The position numbers were made by a program, and so were the translations under genes. From positions 46,058,383 through 46,122,382 of the forward strand of contig NC_052133.2 in NCBI RefSeq assembly GCF_016086655.4: 64,000 nucleotides of DNA. The letters run 5' to 3'. Position 1 is the stretch's first letter. Every line of letters begins with the position of its first letter. This document shows, piece by piece, positions 57,401 to 64,000 of this stretch. The notes under the pieces are model-generated. The model did not search any database, was not told the origin of the DNA, and saw only the letters and a list, made by a program, of their open reading frames with translations. This DNA is from Lepeophtheirus salmonis (lineage: Eukaryota > Arthropoda > Copepoda > Siphonostomatoida > Caligidae).

Positions 57401-57989
57401 ATTTTGTTATATAATGATGCTATTCGAATTTGATTTGGAAAATTCCCTGGAATTAACAGGAGCTTTCTACAAACTCTTCTTGATAAATATACTTTGGTAA
57501 CATTCTTACATATAATAACTGTTTCGTATACTCAAATAATATCTAACACAAATTTTAGTTGTATTTTTCCCATTCTTTCCAATTGCAACCCATCGAAAAT
57601 TGATAACTATTCTTCATCATAGTTCTCAAGCATTTTGGTTCATAATCACTTACTCTTTAGATTACCAACACAAGCAACAGTTATTTGAGCCCGACTATTC
57701 GGCACTGATTGTATCCTTCCAATTTTTCTTTGTCTGTAGATTACTTCAAAGATACAATTTTATGATCTACGTTGTTCACTACATCCCTTACTTTTATTGC
57801 TTTAGATTTGAACAACACTTTTATAATTTTTTACGTTATCTTAAAATTACCTTTTTTTTTTACATTGACATTGAATGGAAGGCATTTTTATTCATTTCTA
57901 TGATAATCTCTTCGATAATAAGAACACCTTTTTAGTTTCTCTTATCTGTTCCTTTTTAAGATTTGTTTTCATACTTGATATCAAACTTT
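57401..57989 (-). other. Interior of the Gypsy-like element, unassigned
   Basis: It lies between the gag-like and RT-like parts, where the nucleocapsid knuckle and protease should be. I could not read a CCHC box or DTG/DSG protease motif in any minus-strand frame. The 111-codon plus-strand ORF at 57600-57935 is antisense and has no motif. Confidence 0.4.
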
Positions 57990-58810
57990 ATTTTCTTGTC
58001 GAAGCCTCTTCCTGAATTTTACCATTTTCTTTGATTCGGGAACGGGATAGAACCTCTGAAAGTGACAACTCATTTTTTTTTGTTTCCTCACTATTAATTG
58101 CAATTACAATTAGTATTGATATACAGTTTTCAAATGGCATCTCCCTTAATCCAGCATTTTTTCTTGGCAACATGAAGCCGAGTAAAAAGAACAAAAAAAC
58201 TCTTTTTCATTTCTACTAACTTGGCCCTTGCCAATCCCTCATTAATTTCTTTCTTAAGGTAATTTTCCCAAGTTCCATGATTTCTTTTAAAGATTTTTCT
58301 CCATCCATTTCCATTGAAATTACATGTTCTATCTTATCCAGCATTATTGGAGAGCATATTTACATACAAACTGTCATATCTTCGTTTCCGTCTGATCCCC
58401 CAATCCCAGAGCCAACACATAATTATCCCATAAGTTGTTCCAAGTTACAAATTCTTGATAATCTATGTATTTCTCAAGCTGGGGTGCAGATTTTATAGAA
58501 TTGTCCATTTCTAGATTTATTTTCAAACATTTTCTTCCCCCAATTCCTTGTTTTTTCCTTGTTTTTGTTATTAAATGTTTTTAAAAAAATTCTACTATAT
58601 CATCTCTTGTAATGGACTCTTCAAGAGCTTACTTTTGCTCTTTTGTCAAGATCATGATAATTCTTATTGCCGCATCATCCTTCTTATTTTCATCCACCGA
58701 TGTTAGATTTCCTTTTAACATCTGGACATTACCTATCAAAATTCGATTTTCTTCTTCCAATTCACCCTTCATAAGCATTCTAAAATCTTTCCTTTAACTT
58801 GATCTTCAAT
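57990..58810 (-). pseudogene. Degenerate gag region of the Gypsy-like element
   Basis: This is the region immediately after the primer-binding site on the minus strand. From about 58770 it shows a Glu/Lys-rich helical start, then after shifts a segment with LEKYIDYQEFVTWNNLWDNY then VLALGLGDQTE. Later there are Lys-rich sequences near 58020. Its position, charged composition and lack of enzymatic motifs fit a gag polyprotein. Stops and frameshifts are frequent. The identification rests mainly on location. Confidence 0.5.
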
Positions 58811-58828
58811 ACCCGGCCAACTGTGCCA
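58811..58828 (-). promoter_or_regulatory. Primer-binding site of the Gypsy-like element
   Basis: Directly after the LTR end (CATAACA) the minus strand reads TGGCACAGTTGGCCGGGT, beginning with the TGG that pairs with the CCA end of a tRNA. Placement without a spacer is canonical. I cannot name the tRNA by eye. Confidence 0.6.
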
Positions 58829-59091
58829 TGTTATGTTTTGAAACAGAAATGTTATGCTCAATACCATATAAATAATCCCTCTTCTGTAAGTACTTTGTGT
58901 TAGAAAGAACGATGTTCCAACCTATTTATTAAACAACTAGAACCTCAATATCTCCTTTCTTAGTTTAAATTCTTTTAAACTCTGATTTCCTCCAAATTTG
59001 CTCATCTTTTAACTCATTTTAATAACTCCATATTGCACTCTCAAAAACCTACTGTTTCCCCAAAATATTTTCCCATGTGGTGAAATCAACA
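58829..59091 (-). repeat. Intact LTR (263 bp) of the Gypsy-like element
   Basis: On the minus strand it begins TGTTGATTTCACC and ends CATAACA, with TGTT/AACA terminal inversion. It carries AATAAA (in TTTAATAAATAGGTTGG) and abuts a TGG-starting primer-binding site. The sequence is colinear with 55874-56842 outside the LINE insert. Confidence 0.75.
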
Positions 59092-59395
59092 TTTGTTTCA
59101 ATTAGTCTATGAATATGGTATGGTTCGTAATCTGTCTAAATTCAACTTTTTATTATAATAATTATCTTGTATGTACCGTTTTCTTCACTTACCTTTGATG
59201 AAAACGGACTCAGTTGATTGACTAATCCGATAGAAATCCTAAGATCCTTTCTATTTTTTGGATTAGAAAATTCACTTAGTGCATTCAATGTATCAGGATT
59301 AACTTTCATGTCTTTTTAAAATATGTAATACCCACGAAATGGTACTCTCGGTTGAGCAAACATAAATTTATCAGGTTTTAGAGTAATTACTAACT
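59092..59395 (-). pseudogene. Second RT remnant upstream of the LTR (tandem copy)
   Basis: The minus strand reads QPRVPFRGYYI, then across frames FPNPKNRKDLRISIGLVNQL then SPFSSKVSE, the Gypsy RT thumb (FP.P.…DLRSF.GLVNQLS.F...L.E). It then runs straight into the LTR. It parallels 56843-57130, so a partial second element sits in tandem and shares the 58829-59091 LTR. Homology stops near 59395. Confidence 0.65.
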
Positions 59396-59449
59396 ATTCT
59401 GTAGCAAAGCCATTTTTGCTTTGATTAAGTAAAATGTTTTTTAAATAGT

Positions 59450-60125
59450 ATTTTTGAATCGAAATCAACTCTCGAGAGATCTTGTCTGTCCAACCGTTTG
59501 GTTACCAGCTTTTCCACTGAGGTTTCTCCCCGACCTAGTAGTTCCCTTCTTATTCTTTTATTTTTTATCAACCTCATCAATTTATACGAACAAGTCGAAT
59601 AACGAGGATGAGAGTATGAACTGCACATTCTGTAGCGGAAAAACAGAAACGTGAGCACATATTTTCTACGAGTTTAATAGGGTGAGTCCTTTGGTAAGAA
59701 TGTGTCAAGTAAATTAAAAGAAAAACTACAAGTATCGACGTCAAAAACTGATTGGTTAGTGGCCACTCATCCGAATCTTCCCAGGGTTTTTAAGGTGGAG
59801 GCCATTATCAGTCAAGTGTGGGTTATAATATATTCTTGTAGATGTAACACAAAATCCATAACAACAAATTCAGAAAGAACTCGACGTTTTTGCTATTTTT
59901 TCTGACAGTGGTGGTTAATTCGCACTTTTGGGTGCTTGTATGGAAGAAAAGAAAAAAATTAAGAAAAGCAGTGATATTTTTTGTCGTTTTTCTTATTTAT
60001 TGTGTTTTCTTTAACCCATATCAGTTATGTGTAAGGATTGTGTTATGTTCAGTTTGAATGTTTGTTTGTTTTTGTTTGTCATGATTATAAATAAATGAAT
60101 GACTATTGAGGTTTGGAAAAAAAAA
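59450..60125 (+). pseudogene. LINE 3' end with zinc-knuckle region and 3'UTR
   Basis: Plus strand: NEDESMNCTFCSGKTET, stop, AHIFYEFNRVSPLVRMC. The CTFC…ET.AHIFYE spacing is the C-terminal zinc knuckle of LINE reverse transcriptases, with the final Cys changed. Further C-terminal sequence (TDWLVATHPNLPRVFKVEAI) is followed by a T-rich 3'UTR with ATAAATAAATGAATGACTAT and an A-run ending near 60127. Stops break the frame. It is distinct in sequence from the minus-strand LINE fragments. Confidence 0.65.
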
Positions 60126-60145
60126 AGTAATTACTACTTATTTCG

Positions 60146-60215
60146 TTATAGAAAGTGATGTTCCAAAATGTTTATTAAATTACTAGAATCACAACAGCTG
60201 TCATGACATAATATT
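60146..60215 (-). repeat. LTR fragment of the Gypsy-like element
   Basis: The plus strand TAGAAAGTGATGTTCCAAAA then TGTTTATTAAATTACTAGAA matches the LTR core at about 58905-58945 (AGAAAGAACGATGTTCCAACC, TTATTAAACAACTAGAAC). It looks like a small solo-LTR remnant or a second target of the same family. Confidence 0.45.
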
Positions 60216-61336
60216 AGACTAAGAGAGGGAAAGGAAAGAAATAAAAACAAATCTCACTCCGTTTCTTGCAAGGACATAAGCCAAAAATTACTCCGATGTC
60301 AATAAGTAATCCTAGTACGAGTCAAACGAACACTTACATTCGTAAAAACTCCCTCACAAATCATCAGTGTTACTCTCCGTCTTTCATGTGCACAAGCACT
60401 AGTTATTAATTTATATTTAGATATTCTCTCTTGAAGAATGACAGAATAATAATTACATCTTTGGAAAATAAAATACACATATCAGCTTGACAACTAGTTT
60501 AAAATCATGCGCTTGTTAAGGTCATATTTTATACAACTCCAATAATATATTATGCTGTTTCACTTCATGTAACTTTAATTCTAAAATAGTCTTATACGGG
60601 TGTAGTTCCTTATTTTATTTTTTAAACCCATTAAATTTATCATTATAATTAAAAAATTTGTTAAATAATATATGAATTGAGATAACTTCCTTCCTTCTAA
60701 AATATATATTTTTTACATTTCAAAACAAGATGTTCGATACAAAATATCATCAATTAATATAAACATAATTTAAAATATAGTTTTAAACTGAATTGTGGAA
60801 TAAAATACATTTGTAATCGATGGGTATATTCCTAAGAATGGAGAGAAAAAGTAGGAAAAAGTTTAAACGATTAGATCATAATTGTAAACATTTCTACACA
60901 AATGAGTATAAATTTTATATAAGAATAATAAATTTTTATTTATTTTTCACTAATTATAAAGGGAATCATCAAAAAAGTTAGCGCTAAACGGAGTAGACTT
61001 ACAACGTTTACATATTTATTATCCTTTTTTGAATAGAAACGAGCTATTTTTGACAAAGAACATAATATATATTCATAAAAGATTCTGCATATTTCTACAA
61101 AACTTTTTTTTAAATCATTCGGCTTAATTGTATTTCATAAAAAAATTAATTTTCAAGAAAAGTAAAATAATTTAGCCTAAAAAGTACTTACAAAATCCAA
61201 AATCAATAATTTACATTTCTTCATGTTTAAAAAAAAACAAAAACTTTACGTTCTGTTAGTAACAATGTGGTACTAAACATTTAATTTAATATACATTTAT
61301 CTAACTTTGAGTTGTTGAGGAGTTTTTGCAGCTCAA
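60216..61336. other. Gene-free AT-rich stretch
   Basis: No open frame or recognised repeat; very AT-rich from about 60600. Confidence 0.4.
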
Positions 61337-61432
61337 ACTTATTTTTCTTAAGCCAATAAAAAATTGGAAAATTCGAGTGAAGATACTTATTTTTCTTAAG
61401 CCAATAAAAAATTGGAAAATTCGAGTGAAGAT
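61337..61432 (+). repeat. Perfect 48-bp tandem duplication plus degenerate third unit
   Basis: The 48 bases starting ACTTATTTTTCTTAAGCCAA at 61337-61384 repeat identically at 61385-61432. A third, diverged start (ACTTATTTTTTCATAAGCAG) follows at 61433. The unit is a multiple of three, so the minus-strand ORF over it (61301-61588) shows a repeated RKISIFTRIFQFFIGL peptide, but there is no sign it is translated. Confidence 0.9.
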
Positions 61433-61479
61433 ACTTATTTTTTCATAAGCAGCCAATAATTTTTTTTTAATTCCCAGAA

Positions 61480-62361
61480 TCAATAAATATAGAAGTCGAG
61501 AAAAACTAAACAGCCTTTCAAAAATTTGGGAACGATTTTGACAAAAAGTCATGTATTTACATGCATGTGTATACAAAAATATATCCATAAATATATTGAC
61601 ATATAAAAGTGTATCATATTATGCAAATTTGATTAGAAAAATGAGATAAGAACAAGATATCAACTTAAAAACAAATAAATTATTTATTTGTTAACTGTTT
61701 CTTATCTGCAAAAATCCTTCCTATTTTAAAAATATGTTTTTGAAGTTGCATTTAAGATGTCTCATATTTTTATAAAACAGACTTATATTGATTTTATTTA
61801 TGCACAAGTTGACTTTTAGCTCGTGGTCCAGGTTTTGTGTTATGAAGTTATACAGCAACCACTTCCACCAAAAATTAGCATTCATAACTTACAATAACTG
61901 TTTCTTTAATTACATTTATTTTTGGTACAACTTTAAAAAACAAACAAAATAAAAACCTTTATAACCTAAAGAACGGTCAATAATCATTAATAAAAACGTG
62001 GCAATAAAAAAAAATATATATAAAAAAACAACCAAATAAAAACTAAACTTAAAGGGCGGACAAGGTAAATCCAGAATAACTTTAATGGCTAAATATTACA
62101 ATTGTAGAGATTATTTCATAAAAATTTAATACTCGTGACAAGCTAAATGTGTAAGCTGTCAAATTATAAAAGGTTTTTTGAATAACTCGTCGTTCAAAAT
62201 TAGAAATAATGAGAAGAATTTCCATCATCGAAGCTAATTTCTGTCTTCAAATATCCAAAATCAACAGTTTATCATTCAACAAGATCTGATAAAATCCAGA
62301 CAAAAAAGATCATAGCTGACTAGAAACGATCAATTGAAACTCATCTAAAAACACCAACTGC
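61480..62361. other. Gene-free stretch
   Basis: AT-rich with A-runs at 62007-62030. No supported feature. Confidence 0.4.
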
Positions 62362-62700
62362 TATTGGCAATTGGTGTCATTAATTACTTTATGTGAATCA
62401 AGGTAATATTGTACTTTTGGTACAACAACATGATGTAGGATCTTGTTTTGGGACGTCAGATAAAAAAAGTCGTCCCTCAGAATTTTATCTCCAAAAGATG
62501 AGTCCACCTCCTTCGCTACGACGTTAAAAGCTACCCAGAGAGCTTTGCAGTCATATAAAATGTGAGGTGTGGTCTCCTCATCCACCTGACAGAAAAAACA
62601 CCACTCCTCTGGTTTCATAATAGAAGACACTACAAGTGTACCTGTACAGACTCTGTAAGTAAACCACTTTTCAGCTGGAGGCAAAATGCAATTCGTAAAG
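62362..62700 (-). pseudogene. LINE reverse-transcriptase C-terminal fragment
   Basis: An open minus-strand run gives LPPAEKWFTYRVCTGTLVVS, then EEWCFFCQVDEETTPHILYD with C. The CxFC…ETxxHIL.DC array is the zinc knuckle found at the C-terminus of many LINE reverse transcriptases. About 50 more residues follow, ending TNCQ. About 107 codons are uninterrupted, making it the cleanest LINE fragment here, although the reverse-transcriptase core is not adjacent. Confidence 0.7.
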
Positions 62701-63009
62701 CCTTGACCTATTTACTTTCAATGCACATTCAGATATCTTTGTCTCCCAACACTATCAATTAATTTTAGATCTTTTCCGCATTTTTTAGAGTATTAAGATT
62801 AATTAGAAAATCAGAACTCATGGAATCATAAGAAACAAAAGCCTGAGCATCTTTTTTTTTTGCAGATGTCGTGACTTCATTCAGAACTAGATATAAGCTT
62901 TTCGGAATAAGACAGAAGCTTAGCTCATTGCAGAAGCTTCAACTTTTAATATTAAAGAAAACGGCAAAAAAAAAAAAAAGTAAATATAAAAATAAACTCA
63001 ACAACAATT
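62701..63009. other. Spacer between two LINE fragments
   Basis: AT-rich with an A-run at 62967-62979 that could be the tail of the minus-strand LINE at 63010-63420 (its 3' end faces left). No ORF. Confidence 0.4.
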
Positions 63010-63420
63010 AAAAATGAAATAATTTTAGTGGCATAGTCTTTAGCTAAATGAAGAAGCTAGCCCATATCTTTAAAGATTTTGATATGTAAATTAATAGTGG
63101 GGATGAGGTCCATAAATTTTAAGCCCTTCTTAGTTCTTTTTGCATATATTAATTGTTGAGTTTTTGTAATAATGGTGTTGACCCTTCCTTCAACGGAGTC
63201 CAAAATTTAATCTCCATTAGTTGTTACTCCCAAATTCTCGAGCAGCCCATGTGAGATCCATTCATAAGTTTCTTTTAAAAGCCTGTAGTTCCAAACAAAA
63301 TGGTCAGTAGTCTTTCTTGCGTCATTTCAAAACGAGCAAATACTCCTCTGTTCATTAAAGAACTTTGCTCCAAACTTCAACGTTCCTGAGAATAATCGAT
63401 ATTTAAACCAAATATAGAAT
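63010..63420 (-). pseudogene. LINE 3' end, same family as 45380-45800
   Basis: The minus strand reads GAKFFNEQRSICSF, then ARKTTDHFVWNYRLLKETYE with WISHGLLENLGVTTNGD. These align residue for residue with FNDKRSIRPMHNHAKKTNEH…SYGLLENFEATTGRNEF at 45577-45765. The 3' non-coding part (GATATGTAAATTAATAGTGG, ATATTAATTGTTGAGTTTTT on the plus strand) is also shared. Zinc-knuckle cysteines are lost, so the copy is decayed. Confidence 0.65.
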
Positions 63421-63781
63421 ACAAATAACAAATATTTACTCTTTATCACTTTTATGTTGTTATATGCTACATTGTTGATGTTACCAAATAGTCGCATCTA
63501 TAGCTGACGTAGAAACCATCGAAGCATTCATTTTAAACACCAGAAGATAAAGTAATAAATAATTCATTTTTCCAATGCTGAAATGTTTGTGTTAATTTGT
63601 TGTTTTTTTCTTCTATATTATTCTTTCATGTCGAAATATGGCACCGAATCGTAGTTATATCTCAAAAACATGATTTTAAAAAAGGGTTTAAAGCCCAAAA
63701 GTTTAAAAGTTAAAAGCTTTAAATGTCATTTTTGTGTTTTACAGCATAAATACAATTATATAGGTGGGTAGTAGCTTGTCG

Positions 63782-63980
63782 GCGCTCCAAGACCTCCATT
63801 TTGTTGAATAGTGTAGTTAAAGTAGTGTAGTAATTTTCGTTCTAGTGTAGTGGAAAGCGACCAAGAAAATTTGCGATGTATATGGGGCCAATACTTTTTC
63901 AGTCGTGTTGCACAACAGTATATTGAGCAATTTAGTTTTAGTGTAGTTGAAAACGACGACAAAAATTTGCAATGTATATG
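63782..63980 (+). repeat. Edge repeat with 43-bp degenerate direct duplication
   Basis: CTAGTGTAGTGGAAAGCGAC then AAGAAAATTTGCGATGTATATG (63842-63884) recurs as TTAGTGTAGTTGAAAACGAC then GACAAAAATTTGCAATGTATATG (63938-63980). The left part (63782-63824) matches 49401-49450. The antisense 68-codon ORF here is a by-product. It is cut by the window end. Confidence 0.6.
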
Positions 63981-64000
63981 AATTGTGTAGTGGACGTAAA

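Noticed and set aside
57600..57935. 111-codon plus-strand ORF rich in Phe/Tyr/Ile
   Set aside because: Lies antisense within the Gypsy-like element's interior and looks like reversed Lys/Glu-rich coding sequence.
61301..61588. Minus-strand ORF with a repeated 16-residue peptide
   Set aside because: The peptide repeat comes from a 48-bp DNA duplication divisible by three; there is no start context, conservation or motif to suggest a repeat protein.
1..64000. CRISPR arrays, bacterial operons, riboswitches, rRNA or intact tRNA genes
   Set aside because: No regularly spaced identical repeats, ribosome-binding sites or full cloverleaf was seen; the only tRNA-like sequence is the head of the SINE family.

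Overview
The window is AT-rich, intron- and repeat-dominated animal nuclear DNA. It has no operons, ribosome-binding sites or dense ORFs, only one convincing host coding exon, and many decayed transposons. Numerous Tc1/mariner transposase relics of the types common in arthropods, tRNA-derived SINEs, LINE 3' ends and a Ty3/Gypsy-like element fit an arthropod. A caligid copepod (sea louse, Lepeophtheirus-like) is my best guess. That guess rests on general resemblance, not on a search.

The host gene: on the minus strand at 2878-3432 lies a relatively GC-rich first coding exon. It encodes a signal peptide, one complete Ig domain and the start of a second, and it ends in a consensus splice donor. 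It resembles the N-terminus of PDGF/VEGF-receptor-like (Pvr) tyrosine kinases. No later exon was recognised between it and the left edge.

The rest, about 60 kb upstream of that exon, holds no host gene I can support. It is a mosaic. (i) Sixteen Tc1/mariner relics lie across 7-53.5 kb, with a weaker helix-turn-helix trace at 55.3 kb; several join the N-terminal DNA-binding part directly to the C-terminal part, meaning internally deleted copies. (ii) A tRNA-derived SINE family is present (685-885, 41599-41687, 42931-43132 minus, 46354-46564). (iii) A roughly 650-bp AT-rich repeat of unknown class has five copies, all in the same orientation (25.0, 32.65, 39.3, 41.7, 52.05 kb). (iv) A roughly 235-bp element with GGCC-containing inverted ends has three copies, one just inside the Pvr-like intron. 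(v) Short hairpin-bounded repeats carry ACTTGTACA arms. (vi) A degenerate 155-180 bp tandem array (26.07-27.42 kb) is split by a Tc1-like insertion.

The right end (55.8-63.5 kb) is a retrotransposon cluster. It holds a minus-strand, internally deleted Gypsy-like element with a complete 263-bp LTR, primer-binding site, degenerate gag, partial pol and polypurine tract. A second RT-LTR junction lies in tandem, and a plus-strand LINE 3' end is nested inside the 3' LTR. LINE C-terminal fragments with zinc-knuckle motifs follow at 59.4-60.1, 62.4-62.7 and 63.0-63.4 kb, and one related to the last lies at 45.4-45.8 kb.

I found no evidence of a new functional gene system. The unusual material is the structure and nesting of non-autonomous elements. 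All similarities were read by eye, so boundaries of decayed repeats are approximate.
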